Below are positions 8,244-17,928 of a DNA stretch of 64,000 bases, one piece after another (position 1 is the stretch's first letter; each line of letters begins with the position of its first letter). Made by a program: the position numbers and the translations under genes. The stretch spans positions 4,121,721 through 4,185,720 of the forward strand of contig NZ_BNJF01000001.1 of assembly GCF_016587355.1 (NCBI RefSeq), in the 5' to 3' direction. The DNA is from Ktedonospora formicarum. GTDB lineage: Bacteria; Chloroflexota; Ktedonobacteria; Ktedonobacterales; Ktedonobacteraceae. The notes beneath the pieces were generated by a model. It worked only from the letters and a program-made list of their open reading frames with translations. It searched no databases and was not told the DNA's origin.

Positions 8244-9251
8244 CTAGCCGGGGAAGTGGCATGCCGCGTAATGGTTAGACTGCTTCTCCTCCAACATGGG
8301 AATTTGCTCGCGGCAGATGGCCTGAGCTTTCCAGCAGCGAGGATGGAAGTTACAGCCGCTAGGAGGATTGACCGGGCTAGGCACATCGCCTTCGAGGATG
8401 ATGCGTTTGCGCCGTGACTCAATCAATGGATCGGGCACAGGAACCGCTGAGAGGAGGGCCTGGGTATAGGGATGGAGAGGCGTTTCGTAGAGCAATTCGC
8501 TCTTTGCCAACTCTACAACGCGTCCCAGATACATCACTGCTACGCGGTCGCTAATATGTTTGACAACGGAGAGGTTGTGCGCGACGAATAGATAGGTCAG
8601 GCCAAACTGCCCCTGAAGGTCCTGAAGCAGATTGAGCACCTGAGCTTGAATCGATACGTCGAGCGCTGAAACTGGCTCGTCCGCTACGATGAAAGAAGGG
8701 CGTAGTGCCAGAGAGCGAGCGATACCAATACGCTGACGCTGACCACCGCTGAACTCATGCGCGAAGCGGTTGACATAGAGCGGATTAATACCTACGACCT
8801 CAAGCAGGCTTGCAACTTCTTCCTGGATCTGTTTGGCGTTACCGCGTTTAAAGTTTTCCAGGGGCTCCGCGACGATCTGCCCGATGGTATAGCGGGGATC
8901 AAGGGAGGCATATGGATCCTGGAAGACCATCTGCATCTCCGCGCGTTTGCGGCGCATGTCGTTTGGTGAGAGCTTTGTCAACTCGACACCATCAACTTTG
9001 ACTGTGCCTGCGGTTGGCTTAATCAGCTGGAGAATGGCGCGACCAGTGGTGCTCTTGCCACAACCGCTCTCGCCTACCAGACCGAGAGTCTCACCACGGC
9101 GGACGAACAGATCAACGCCATCAACGGCTTTGACCGCGCCAATCTGTCGATTAAGCAGACCGCCTTTAATTGGGAAGTGAACCTTTAAGCCCTTGACATC
9201 AACGAGCGTGGTTCCTATTTTCTTTTCTTCTTGTACTTGCTGTTGTACCAT
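8244..9251 (-). CDS. oppF: Oligopeptide/dipeptide ABC transporter ATPase, OppF type
   Basis: A 335-aa ABC ATPase on the cytoplasmic side of a peptide importer. Walker A is GESGCGKS, the signature is FSGGQRQR, and Walker B is FIVADEPVSALD with the switch His in VAHNLSVV. The C-terminal oligopeptide-transporter extension contains CNFHPRCWKAQAIC, the Cys cluster typical of the Opp/Dpp C-terminal domain. I start at the ATG at 9251 after AAGGGGAAG. It lies 16 nt after oppD and is the last gene of the oppB-C-D-F operon. Opp and Dpp ATPases cannot be separated by sequence alone; the symbol is by convention. Confidence 0.9.
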   Translation of the reverse strand: MVQQQVQEEKKIGTTLVDVKGLKVHFPIKGGLLNRQIGAVKAVDGVDLFVRRGETLGLVGESGCGKSTTGRAILQLIKPTAGTVKVDGVELTKLSPNDMRRKRAEMQMVFQDPYASLDPRYTIGQIVAEPLENFKRGNAKQIQEEVASLLEVVGINPLYVNRFAHEFSGGQRQRIGIARSLALRPSFIVADEPVSALDVSIQAQVLNLLQDLQGQFGLTYLFVAHNLSVVKHISDRVAVMYLGRVVELAKSELLYETPLHPYTQALLSAVPVPDPLIESRRKRIILEGDVPSPVNPPSGCNFHPRCWKAQAICREQIPMLEEKQSNHYAACHFPG

Positions 9252-9267
9252 GGTCTTTTTCTTCCCC

Positions 9268-10245
9268 TTAGTTTGGATAGAAGCAGGCTGCCACTTGTTC
9301 GCCGCGTCCAACTGGCTTGAGGACGGGTAATTCCTGGTGGCAACGGCTCTGTGCACGTGGGCAGCGGGCTGTATATGGGCAACCAGTGGGCGGATTCACA
9401 AGGTCGGGTGGCTGTCCCGCGATAGGAGTTAAGCGTCCCCCACGTTGATCGTCGAGACGGGGAATAGATTTGAGCAGGCCAATGGTATAGGGGTGGGCAG
9501 GGGTGTCAAAGATCTGCTTTACAGGGGCGGACTCTACAACGTGCCCGGCGTACATCACATTTACGTGCTGACAGGTACCCGCGACCACACCCAGGTCATG
9601 GGTAATAAGCATAACAGCGGTTCCGAATTCCTGTGAGAGGCCCTTCATGAGTTCGAGAACCTGAGCCTGAATGGTCACGTCCAGAGCGGTTGTTGGCTCG
9701 TCCGCGATCAAGAGTTGTGGGTTACAGGCCAGCGCAATAGCGATCATGACACGTTGGCGCATGCCACCACTAAACTCGTGTGGATAATTCTTGGCGCGTC
9801 CTTTGGCGTCTGGAATGCGCACAAGGTCAAGCATTTCAACAGCTCGTTTCCATGCCTGGTCATTAGTTACATCTTTGCGGTGGCGTTTGACGGTCTCCGC
9901 GATTTGATAGCCAACACTAAAGACTGGATTGAGCGAGGTCATAGGATCCTGGAAAATCATAGAGATTTTGCTTCCGCGCAGGTCGGTAAGCTCATTCATA
10001 TTTTTATCCAGAATATTTTCGCCATTAAAGTTAATCTCGCCATCAACAATTTTGCCTGGAGGGGTAGAGATCAGGCGCATGATAGAGAGCGCTGTGACGC
10101 TTTTTCCGCATCCACTCTCTCCAACGATGCCAAGTGTTTGACCGGGCTGGATCGAGAAGGACACATCGTCAACGGCCTTTACAACACCGCTGCGGGTGAA
10201 GAAGTAGGTTTTCAGGTTTTTAACATCCAACAGATTAGCTGTCAT
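9268..10245 (-). CDS. oppD: Oligopeptide/dipeptide ABC transporter ATPase, OppD type
   Basis: The 325-aa partner ATPase of OppF. Walker A GESGCGKS, signature FSGGMRQR, Walker B LLIADEPTTALD and the switch His in ITHDLGVV are all present. The C-terminal Opp-type extension includes CPYTARCPRAQSRC, with four cysteines that in some family members hold an iron-sulfur cluster. OppD-type proteins pair with OppF to form the heterodimeric motor. The ATG at 10245 has GGAG upstream. The gene is 19 nt from oppC, so the operon is tightly packed. Confidence 0.9.
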   Translation of the reverse strand: MTANLLDVKNLKTYFFTRSGVVKAVDDVSFSIQPGQTLGIVGESGCGKSVTALSIMRLISTPPGKIVDGEINFNGENILDKNMNELTDLRGSKISMIFQDPMTSLNPVFSVGYQIAETVKRHRKDVTNDQAWKRAVEMLDLVRIPDAKGRAKNYPHEFSGGMRQRVMIAIALACNPQLLIADEPTTALDVTIQAQVLELMKGLSQEFGTAVMLITHDLGVVAGTCQHVNVMYAGHVVESAPVKQIFDTPAHPYTIGLLKSIPRLDDQRGGRLTPIAGQPPDLVNPPTGCPYTARCPRAQSRCHQELPVLKPVGRGEQVAACFYPN

Positions 10246-10264
10246 CGTTCTGTTACTCCGCTAA

Positions 10265-11356
10265 CTAGTCTTTAGATCGTGGATCGAAGGCATCACGTAG
10301 GCCGTCACCCAGGAAGGAGAAGCTCAGGACAATAATGGTCAAGACAATTGATGGCATGAGAACTTCCCAGGGATGTGTATCGACCAGGTTGGAGGCATCA
10401 TAAATCATCAGACCGATACTGGAACCGGGTGCCTGTACACCCAGACCGAGATAGCTCAGGCCAGCTTCACTGATAATGGTTGTACCAAGGTCGAGAGTTA
10501 CCTGCACGATAACAATGCTAAACAGGTTGGGTACGATATGGCGCAAGATAATATTGAGGTCGCTGGTGCCAGTGGTGCGGGCCGCTTCCACGAATTGCTG
10601 TTCGCGAAGTTGAAGCGTCAGGCCGCGAACCTGGCGTGCCATAAAGGGCCAGCCGACAAGCGCCAGAGCGATTGAAACAAGGACGAGACGAGCATTACCA
10701 TTGGCCCCGATCAGAGGTACTTTGCTAAATACCTGGTCTGCCGATGAGCCAAAGATGCCAGCAAGCAGAATCGAGAAGAGCAAGCCGGGGAAGGCAAACA
10801 TAATGTCGGTGAAGCGGGCGAGGAACTGATCTATCCACTTGCCATAGAAGCCCGCGAGAATGCCGACTGATATACCGAGCAAAACATTAATGATCTCAAC
10901 GATGACGGCGACAACCAGAGAGATCAGCATGCCCTGCATCAGGCGGGCCAGGAGGTCACGGCCGAGGCCATCAGTTCCCATCCAGTATTGACCACTTGGA
11001 TCCTCGTCCTGACGATCCAGTTCCTGGTTGAAGGGGTCATGATACTTCTCAGGCCCGATAGCCCCGTGTGTGGTGCTATTGTAGGTACTGCCTATGTGTG
11101 TGTAAATGGGTGGTCCAAGGATAGGTAATAGGATAAAGAAAATAAGCAACCCCAGGCTCACCATCGCACGCTTGTCACGGCGTAGACGGCGCAAGGAATC
11201 CTGAAAGGGGGTTGGTGATTTCTTTGCCTTGCTCAGATCAGGATGTGTTCCGCCAGTACCAGTTGTTTCAACCGCGATTTCAGCCTGCATTGGTGAGGTG
11301 GTATCGGGTGCGATCATACCTGGGGAGGCATCCTGGTTTTTGTCTCTTGTTTCCAT
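10265..11356 (-). CDS. oppC: Oligopeptide ABC transporter permease, OppC type
   Basis: A 363-aa inner-membrane permease of the peptide importer. The first ~75 residues are soluble and rich in Thr, Pro and Lys. They are followed by a first membrane segment (VSLGLLIFFILLPILGPPIY), a soluble region, and five more segments in the binding-protein-dependent permease domain. The EAA loop that contacts the ATPases is seen as EAARTTGTSDLNIILRHIVP. I chose the ATG at 11356 with AGGAGA upstream; a longer reading to 11449 runs into oppB. It pairs with OppB to form the channel. Confidence 0.9.
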   Translation of the reverse strand: METRDKNQDASPGMIAPDTTSPMQAEIAVETTGTGGTHPDLSKAKKSPTPFQDSLRRLRRDKRAMVSLGLLIFFILLPILGPPIYTHIGSTYNSTTHGAIGPEKYHDPFNQELDRQDEDPSGQYWMGTDGLGRDLLARLMQGMLISLVVAVIVEIINVLLGISVGILAGFYGKWIDQFLARFTDIMFAFPGLLFSILLAGIFGSSADQVFSKVPLIGANGNARLVLVSIALALVGWPFMARQVRGLTLQLREQQFVEAARTTGTSDLNIILRHIVPNLFSIVIVQVTLDLGTTIISEAGLSYLGLGVQAPGSSIGLMIYDASNLVDTHPWEVLMPSIVLTIIVLSFSFLGDGLRDAFDPRSKD

Positions 11357-11376
11357 AATCTCGTGTCTCCTGTCTC

Positions 11377-12336
11377 CTACTCGGCTTTGATGCGTGGATC
11401 TACAAGCGTATAGAAAATATCCGACAAGAGGTTGCCGAATACAACACAAGTGGCGAATAGGACGGTTGTAGCCTGGATGACCGGATAATCGCGGTCTGTT
11501 ACCGCGGTCAAACCGGTGGCACCGATGCCCGGGATATTGAAGATCTGTTCAATGAAGAACGCTCCAGCGATGATGGTGCCAATTGCAAGGCCAAGCACCG
11601 TCATGAGCGGGATCAGAGCATTGCGGAAGGCGTGGCGATAAATAACTATGCGCTCTCTTAAGCCTTTCGCGCGAGCTGTGCGAACATAGTCCTGGCGAAG
11701 TACTTCCAGCATCGTTGTACGTGTCAAGCGTGCGTAGAAGGCGAAGCCAAGGGCCGCGAAGACAATAATAGGAACAAGTTTGTACTGGATGTCGTCCCAG
11801 CTATAGCTCCATACTGTTCCCCAGTTGGCTACCGGCCAGGGATAGCCAGTTACTTTGTCAAGCCAGACGACGATGACTTGTACGAAGATGGCGAGAATGA
11901 ACGATGGTAAGGCCCAGAAAATAAGAGAACCACCCATGATCAAGGTATCGAGCCAGCTATTGGCTTTTAACGCTGAAACAATGCCCAGAGGAATGCCCAG
12001 GAGCAGCGTTAGCGCTAGAGCCCAGATACCTAGTTCTGTTGAAGCTGGAATACCCTGGAGAATGATCTCAGAGACGGGCTTTCCCTGTGTGTGGAATGAG
12101 TAGCCGAAGTCTAGTCGGAACAGACCACTGAGGAAGTTCCAGTATTGTTGATACCAGGGCAAATCGAGGCCGTATGCATGCTTCAATTGAGCATATAATA
12201 CGGGGTCCTGGTGTTGTCCTAAGAGGGCACGGATGGGATCACCTGGAGCATAATAGCCGAAAATGAAGGTTATGAAGGTTACACAAAGAATCACAAAGAC
12301 GAGCCCAACTAGCCGCTTTACGAGGAATTGAACCAT
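11377..12336 (-). CDS. oppB: Oligopeptide ABC transporter permease, OppB type
   Basis: A 319-aa inner-membrane permease and the first gene of the opp operon. It starts MVQFLVKRLVGLVFVILCVT with the first membrane helix, and the family feature DPIRALLG follows. The EAA loop is RTARAKGLRERIVIYRHAFR. Six membrane segments can be drawn. AGGGAG/AAGGGG precede the ATG at 12336. Upstream lies a 1.2-kb non-coding region with repeats, then five genes for substrate-binding proteins on the same strand. Those are probably transcribed separately and deliver peptides to this one channel (inference). Confidence 0.9.
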   Translation of the reverse strand: MVQFLVKRLVGLVFVILCVTFITFIFGYYAPGDPIRALLGQHQDPVLYAQLKHAYGLDLPWYQQYWNFLSGLFRLDFGYSFHTQGKPVSEIILQGIPASTELGIWALALTLLLGIPLGIVSALKANSWLDTLIMGGSLIFWALPSFILAIFVQVIVVWLDKVTGYPWPVANWGTVWSYSWDDIQYKLVPIIVFAALGFAFYARLTRTTMLEVLRQDYVRTARAKGLRERIVIYRHAFRNALIPLMTVLGLAIGTIIAGAFFIEQIFNIPGIGATGLTAVTDRDYPVIQATTVLFATCVVFGNLLSDIFYTLVDPRIKAE

Positions 12337-12384
12337 GTTGTACCCCTTACTCCCTACTCGAGGTTTTGTGTACTAGCTCTCTAT

Positions 12385-12422
12385 CTGAAAACCTGAGTAT
12401 ATTTGGCTTTCGGAGAAGACCT
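12385..12422 (+). repeat. GAAAACC/GGTTTTC repeat, degenerate copy A
   Basis: CTGAAAACCTGAG is followed after a short spacer by GGCTTTCGGAGAAGACCT, a shortened and mutated version of the family. It lies just upstream of oppB. Confidence 0.5.
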
Positions 12423-13024
12423 AGGTCGACCAAGGAGGTCATGTGTGAGAAATCTAGTTTGCTTGCTTACTGTACGTTATCTATGAAACGGCACCTATCC
12501 ATAGACAATCTCCAATTATGACTACCCATGCATGGCTTTGGATAGTTGCTGTCTATTGTAAGTTAGGCTGAAGCGTATGTCAAGCTAACTCTTTGAGATA
12601 GGAGTGTAAATGATGAGTGAGAGTGTAACAAAGATTTGTCTCCTCTCATAGTATTCATAGGAATTTTTGCTCTACTTGCAATGTGATATAAAATGCAATA
12701 GAAGCTAAGATGCTGCTCCTTTCCAAATCGATACCTTCCTTCAAGGCCACATCTAAGATGTTATACACAAGAAGTTATGTAGTTGATAGCGACTATGCTC
12801 TCTTTATGGAAACTTGTGAAGGATGTATCCTGACTCGGCGAGCCATTTTTAACTCATATGAACTATCATCTTTTTACGTGCTTGATATCCCCATGTGATG
12901 AGGAGTCAGGCTTGACATATATTTTTTATAACCTGCTATCATTGTAGAACGCATGCTAAAATGATGAGTTTGTATTGGTTTTTGGCTCGTGCACCATTTC
13001 CAGAGTATCGAGCATCCTCCTTTT

Positions 13025-13087
13025 CTGAAAACCTGGACGCGTGAGTGCTAGCTTTCAACAACAGCGTTGGTTTTCGCGGAAGACCTT
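13025..13087 (+). repeat. GAAAACC/GGTTTTC repeat, copy B
   Basis: CTGAAAACCTGG begins the element. An internal TGCTAGC and GTTGGTTTTCGCGGAAGACC end it. It abuts copy C in the same orientation, so the two form a tandem pair. Confidence 0.75.
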
Positions 13088-13093
13088 CTCCTT

Positions 13094-13233
13094 TATAAGA
13101 AAACCTGAGCGCGATTTGTTAATACGACCATTAACGCTGCCTTACGGCAGCTAGCGCTGACGCGCTCAAATGGTCATACAAGGAGTTCGCGCTAGCCGCC
13201 GATGAGGCGGCGCTGGTTTTCGCATAAGACCTT
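13094..13233 (+). repeat. GAAAACC/GGTTTTC repeat, long copy C
   Basis: The longest copy (140 nt) starts TATAAGAAAACCTGAGCGCG and ends GCTGGTTTTCGCATAAGACC. Its interior is highly self-complementary: GACCATT pairs with AATGGTC, GCTGCC with GGCAGC, and GCCGCC with GGCGGC. If transcribed, it would form a branched structure. Confidence 0.75.
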
Positions 13234-13533
13234 TATTTTCTCATCGCGAGAAGCATATATTTGGCAGGGCTCTATATACAATACGCTCAGAAAAACGAAA
13301 TTCTCACAATCTGTTAGCAGCTTATATGGAATTATCGACTGCATGATTGGCAAGCGTTGAGAGGATATATTTGTCTACCAACCTCTGGTTTCTGAAAATA
13401 TTATAGTGATGCTGTTAGTAACTGTCTAAGAGATGCTTTGCTCCCTCTCACCCATAAATATCGGGAATAGAATGATTTCTGATCGCTTACCATATAGGAC
13501 GTTTGTCTTACGTTTCTGTGTGAAGGTAGATGA

Positions 13534-15275
13534 TTATTGAGGATTGGAGCAAGCCTGTTTTGGGGAAATTGAGATACCCGCCCAATCATTGGGCGCGACG
13601 ATGCTAATGGCATTAAAGGGGAAACCATGTACGCAGGGGTTCAAAACGACCATTGACATAAGCTGTCCCTCGGGAAGCCAGGCAACCTCCTCAACCAGTT
13701 GTTGTTCTATTTGCTGATACAGTTGAGTTCGTTTGTTGTCATCTGTTTCAATATCCGCACTGCGCATGCGATTTTGATTGTTCTGTTGGGCTAAAGCCGT
13801 GCGGGAAGTGTTTTGCCCATAGTTCCAGTTATTGGCGTGGGCGTCTTTGCCAAAGAGCGCGGTCGTCCAATCATGGGGTCTGCTACGTTAGCGACCCAAC
13901 TATTTTCCCACATCATGAGCCCATGAGGGTTATGGCGAGTAGCTGGAATGGCAGCCTGGAAGGAGGCGAAGTTGACGTGGTCGAGTTTGACATGAATACC
14001 GAGCACGGAGTTCCATTGCTGTTGAATTGCTTCAATGTTTTGTTTGCGCCGGGTTGTTGTATAGGCGCTGGTAAGGCGCAGTGGTGGAAGCGTTTGACGT
14101 GTCAGCCCCTCCTCTTTTAGTCCCTCATTAAAGAGTTGTTGGGCCTTATGTTGATCACCATGCAGACTTTGTATGCCAGCGGGTCCGAGAGCATGCGAAT
14201 TATATTTGGGCAATCCTTTGGGAAGAATATGATTTGTCGGCATGAGAGTACCTTTATTAATGTTCTGGGTGAGCTGAACTTTATCCAGGGCCAGCGCGAA
14301 GGCCTGACGAATTTTTATATTATCAAAGGGGCGAGCAAGGTAATTGAATGCTATATATTGCGTCCATAAGAGAGGTGTTCTATGTAACTGCATCTTGTCA
14401 GCCTTGCTCACTCGCGCCTGATCGGTTGTAGAGATAGTAGCGTAGCTTACCTGATTATTTTGATATGCCTGATAAAGTGCTTCGCTACTGGGATAGAAAG
14501 GCATAATTACTTCGTGAAGCTGAGGGTGTGGTCCATAATAGTGTGGATTCGCTATAAAGTGGATGTCGCGTGTATGGGTATAACTGGAGACCTGAAATGG
14601 GCCTGCTCCCGCCCCTTCTGGTATATGTTCTGTCCATGTTTCTTTGTACCGTTCAATAAGTCTGGGATTCACGACATATGAGGTTGGATAGGTGAGAGCG
14701 CTGAGAAAATATGGGGCCCCTGTTGTCGTAATTATTTTGACGGTCATGGGGTCTGGAGCGAAGAGGCTGTCTCCAATCAGAGTTTGTACGTTACCACTAT
14801 CAAGCTTTTCCGCATCCTTGATGAGGCCAAGATAGAGCATTGCCACGTTTGATCCTGTTTCAGGTTGAAGAGCACGATCGATGCTCCATATCACGTCATG
14901 GGCTGTGAGAGCGGTGCCATCGCTGAAGGTCAGGTGAGGGCGCAGACGGAAGGTCCAGATGAAGCCATTCGTGGTTGGTTCTCGGGCATAGCTCTGGGCA
15001 AGCTGGGGCTCAACTTCTAGTTTGTTATTGAGTTGCACCAGACCTGTAAAGACCATTTGGATAGCTTGACTGGAGTAGCCATCGCTATTGAGAGCCGGGT
15101 CAAGAGTTGTAATATCTGAAGTGCCTGCTATGGGCCAGATGAAAATCTGCTTGTCTCTTGCTTGCTGTGAATGTGCATCTGATCTGGGATAGATCCAGTT
15201 GGTGCAGAGAATCAAGAGAAGACAGAGCAATGTGAACATGAAGGAGAGCAGGCATCTATCTCTTCCTGAATACAC
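13534..15275 (-). pseudogene. Family 5 peptide-binding protein, frameshifted
   Basis: The first of five tandem extracellular solute-binding proteins (SBP family 5, OppA/DppA-like). The first frame (GTG at 15275) carries the expected WTFRLRPHLTFSDGTALTA region and then shifts near 13875-13878, a run of four G on the plus strand. The product would stop at 13791. Adding one base restores DPHDWTTALFGKDAHANN and a continuous reading to the stop at 13534, with LYQQIEQQLVEEVAWLPEG near the C-terminus as in the intact paralogues. This is therefore one single-base lesion in an otherwise well-preserved gene. Unlike the paralogues, its N-terminal hydrophobic segment lacks a clean lipobox (LLLILCTNW). 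A very recent pseudogene or a sequence error are both possible. Confidence 0.8.
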
Positions 15276-15424
15276 TTGTAGCCTCTGTTATGAACCAAGC
15301 TATACCTTTAGGATAAAAGACATTCTTTCTTTATTGTCATAATTTGATGAAAATAAATATGTGCATATATGAGCCGGAAGGGGGATAGACGGATCTGTTC
15401 TGGCAAATGAGGCGCTTAAGAATG

Positions 15425-15456
15425 GAGCCCACACTGGTTATTACCAGCGCGGGCTC
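15425..15456 (-). terminator. Hairpin downstream of binding-protein gene 2
   Basis: GAGCCC...CTGGT pairs with ACCAG...GGGCTC, with two mismatches. It is placed just past the stop at 15475. The T-run lies on the plus-strand side, so its termination direction is uncertain. Confidence 0.6.
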
Positions 15457-15474
15457 GCTTTTTAGTAACGGTTG

Positions 15475-17229
15475 TTACTTATAAGAGTTGGTATTGCCGC
15501 AGGTGGCGTCGGTGGATTTGTAGAGGTTACTCCAATCCTGAGGAGGCGTTAGACCCTGGGCATTATCGATAACACCTTTGACACAGGTCTTGAGCACATA
15601 GGAGCTCTTACGCTGCAACCTGGGAATCCAGGCGGCATCTTCGACGAGCTTCTGCTCAATCTGATTGTACTGCTGCATGCGCTCGGTGGCATTCTGATTA
15701 CCATCGGCGGTTGCCATCAAGGCCTGTATCTGCAGCTCTGCGGACGCTTCTTTGGACTGGTTCTGACCGAAGTTGCTCTGGTTGTATGTCGAGTCTTTAC
15801 CGAAGAGCAGGCTGGTCCAGTCCTGAGGATCGGGATAGTCCGCGATCCAGGCAATGGCCCACATCTGGAGGCCCTTGGCGTTGTTATGCGCGGCGGCGGT
15901 ATCATCGAGGAGCTTATTGAAGTCCTCATCGTTGATCGTTACGTTGATACCGAGAGCCTCTTTCCACTGACTCTGAACGTACTGGAACTCGTTCTTCGCG
16001 GTCTGTGAGCCACTGGTCGCAACTGTCAGGGTTATGGCGGGGAAGTTGGAGAGAGTGTAACCCTCTTCCTGCATACCTTGCTGTAGGAGTTGTTTGGCGA
16101 GTGCCTTATCTCCCTTGGTGCCTGTGACACCAGCGGGGCCCTTGAGGTTCTCGTTATAACCAGGCTGTCCCTGAGGAACAATATGGTTGGTCGCGATACG
16201 TGAGCCCTTATAGATGCTGTTCGCGAGCGTGTCTTTATCGATGGCGAGCGCGAAGGCCTGGCGAATCTTGATGTTATTGAATGGCTTGACCAGGAAGTTC
16301 ATCGCGTAGTAGTCAATTGCTAGCTGTGGAGCCTGGCGGAACTGCCCGTTGGGGAGGGTTCGGGCCTGGTCCAGGTTGGCAGTTGGGACACCAGCAGTGT
16401 CAACCTGATTGGATTGGTAGGCTTTGTACGCGGTCTGAGGATCTTTGTAGAAGGGGTTAACAACTTTCTTGAACTGTGGCTTGGGGCCCCAGTAATTTTT
16501 GTTAGGTACAAAGCTGATCTGCTGCCCGCTAATGTGCTGGTCGAGGATGAATGGGCCAGAGGCACCGCCTTCGTTAAGGTGCTTGAAGTAGTCAGCATCG
16601 CCATACTTCTCGGCAAAGCTCTTCTCTACCACATAGGAGGTCGAGTATGTCAGGGCGTCGAGGAAGTACTGAGCGCGCTGAGTGGTAACGATCTTGACCG
16701 TGGTGGGATCGACGGCGAAGAGGCTGTCATTGATCAGGGTCTTGACTTTGCCAGTGTAGCGCTTGTCGGAGTCTTTGATAAGCGCCAGGTAGGCTGGAGC
16801 AACGGTGGATTTGAGCTCTGGCTTGAGAGCGCGGTCGATGCTGAAGACCACATCATCAGCGGTGATGGGGTTGCCGTCGCTGAACTTGATGCCATCGCGC
16901 AGTTTGAAGGTCCAGGTTAGTCCGTCTTCTGATGTGGTCCAGGACTGAGCCAGCTCACCATAGACCTCTAGCTTGTCATTGAGCTGAACCAGACCCACAA
17001 ACATCATGTCAATGGCGTCAATAGATGCGGAGTCAGTTGAGATAGCAGGATCGAGTGTCGCAACATCGGAGAGTCCGGCAATGGGTGAAACGTAAATCTG
17101 CTTGTCTTCCGAGGCTTTGTTGCCAGTGGTGGTGCCGCCTGAGTTGCCGCCGCAAGCGACTATGAGCATTGCCAGCAGAATCAAAATCGCCGGGAGAAAC
17201 TTTCCGGCCAGTTTCTTGCCAGGTTGCAT
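15475..17229 (-). CDS. Peptide ABC transporter substrate-binding lipoprotein (SBP family 5), paralogue 2
   Basis: A 584-aa extracellular lipoprotein that would capture oligopeptides for the OppBCDF channel. The signal peptide ends in the lipobox AMLIVACGG, so the mature protein starts at Cys26 and is lipid-anchored. The SBP family 5 signature region reads WTFKLRDGIKFSDGNPIT, followed by ADDVVFSIDRAL. The conserved hinge NIKIRQAFALAIDKDTLA and a C-terminal WIADYPDPQDW are also present. GAGGAG lies upstream of the ATG at 17229. It is highly similar to the gene at 17929-19680, evidence of recent duplication. Ligand specificity cannot be told from sequence. Confidence 0.9.
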   Translation of the reverse strand: MQPGKKLAGKFLPAILILLAMLIVACGGNSGGTTTGNKASEDKQIYVSPIAGLSDVATLDPAISTDSASIDAIDMMFVGLVQLNDKLEVYGELAQSWTTSEDGLTWTFKLRDGIKFSDGNPITADDVVFSIDRALKPELKSTVAPAYLALIKDSDKRYTGKVKTLINDSLFAVDPTTVKIVTTQRAQYFLDALTYSTSYVVEKSFAEKYGDADYFKHLNEGGASGPFILDQHISGQQISFVPNKNYWGPKPQFKKVVNPFYKDPQTAYKAYQSNQVDTAGVPTANLDQARTLPNGQFRQAPQLAIDYYAMNFLVKPFNNIKIRQAFALAIDKDTLANSIYKGSRIATNHIVPQGQPGYNENLKGPAGVTGTKGDKALAKQLLQQGMQEEGYTLSNFPAITLTVATSGSQTAKNEFQYVQSQWKEALGINVTINDEDFNKLLDDTAAAHNNAKGLQMWAIAWIADYPDPQDWTSLLFGKDSTYNQSNFGQNQSKEASAELQIQALMATADGNQNATERMQQYNQIEQKLVEDAAWIPRLQRKSSYVLKTCVKGVIDNAQGLTPPQDWSNLYKSTDATCGNTNSYK

Positions 17230-17928
17230 CTAAATACTCCTCATTAGAAGGACAGTACGTCTGAGCATTTCCACAAAATGTCGACAGCATCATGGAGTTG
17301 CTCTTCAAGGTGATGCCTCCCCTAATAGAGGGGTGAGGAGACATCCTTGAGATCCTTTGAGCTAGTGCTCTGGTTCTATCTGTAGTAGAAAAAGGTAGTC
17401 ATGGATTGACATCAGCGACCCGGTAAACGCTATTTCTGTGCATTAAGTTAATGCGAGAAATAAAAATCGAAACGGAAATTACACTTCGTATGTAAGACGA
17501 TATCTTTAATAACTTCACGTCTCTCGAATATGTACGAGTCGCTGCCGCCTTTCCCTCTTTTACTAAACAGATTGGGGCCCAAAAACATAACTCTTGTGTG
17601 TAATTACGTATGGCGCTTACGGAATCTCTCATCGATTTCAAGCAAAATCTGGCAAAATCTCTTAAAGTAGAGGTTTTTGGTCTGTATTGTCCTGGGAAAT
17701 ATGCCGTTGCTGGAAGGCTTATGCTGGCAGATAGTGTACCTATAGCGCGGGGTAAATAGATTGAGTGAGAGTGTAGCGCAGGCTGAAGCTATGTGTCTAT
17801 ATGTGGGGCAAGACCGCTGAGCGCTGCTGTATTGCGGTGATAATAAAAAGTGGTGGTGAGCGATATTGCTCACCACCTCCTCTCACAAAGCAGTGGTTAA
17901 GGGAAACTGTAATTTCCCTCTGAACTAC
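17230..17928. other. Intergenic region between binding-protein genes 2 and 3
   Basis: About 700 nt upstream of paralogue 2 and downstream of paralogue 3. It contains the terminator of paralogue 3 and, near 17316-17340, a CCTCCCC...GGGGTGAGG hairpin in the probable leader of paralogue 2. Small frames here lack support. Confidence 0.5.
17852..17877 (-). terminator. Rho-independent terminator of binding-protein gene 3
   Basis: GGTGGTGAGC pairs perfectly with GCTCACCACC, and on the minus strand ACTTTTTATT follows. This is a textbook intrinsic terminator for the gene ending at 17929. Confidence 0.9.

Larger units (their letters stand above)
12337..13533. other. Long non-coding spacer with dispersed repeats
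   Basis: About 1.2 kb between the opp operon and the broken binding-protein gene. It contains three copies of the GAAAACC/GGTTTTC repeat (listed separately) and otherwise AT-rich sequence. A 62-codon plus-strand frame at 12710-12898 has no recognisable similarity or good ribosome site and was not accepted. Confidence 0.5.

Noticed and set aside
12710..12898. 62-codon plus-strand frame in the 1.2-kb spacer upstream of oppB
   Set aside because: No family similarity, composition like the AT-rich spacer, and no convincing ribosome site.
13025..13233. Possible CRISPR array
   Set aside because: The two repeats differ in length and have no spacer pattern; other copies are dispersed and inverted.
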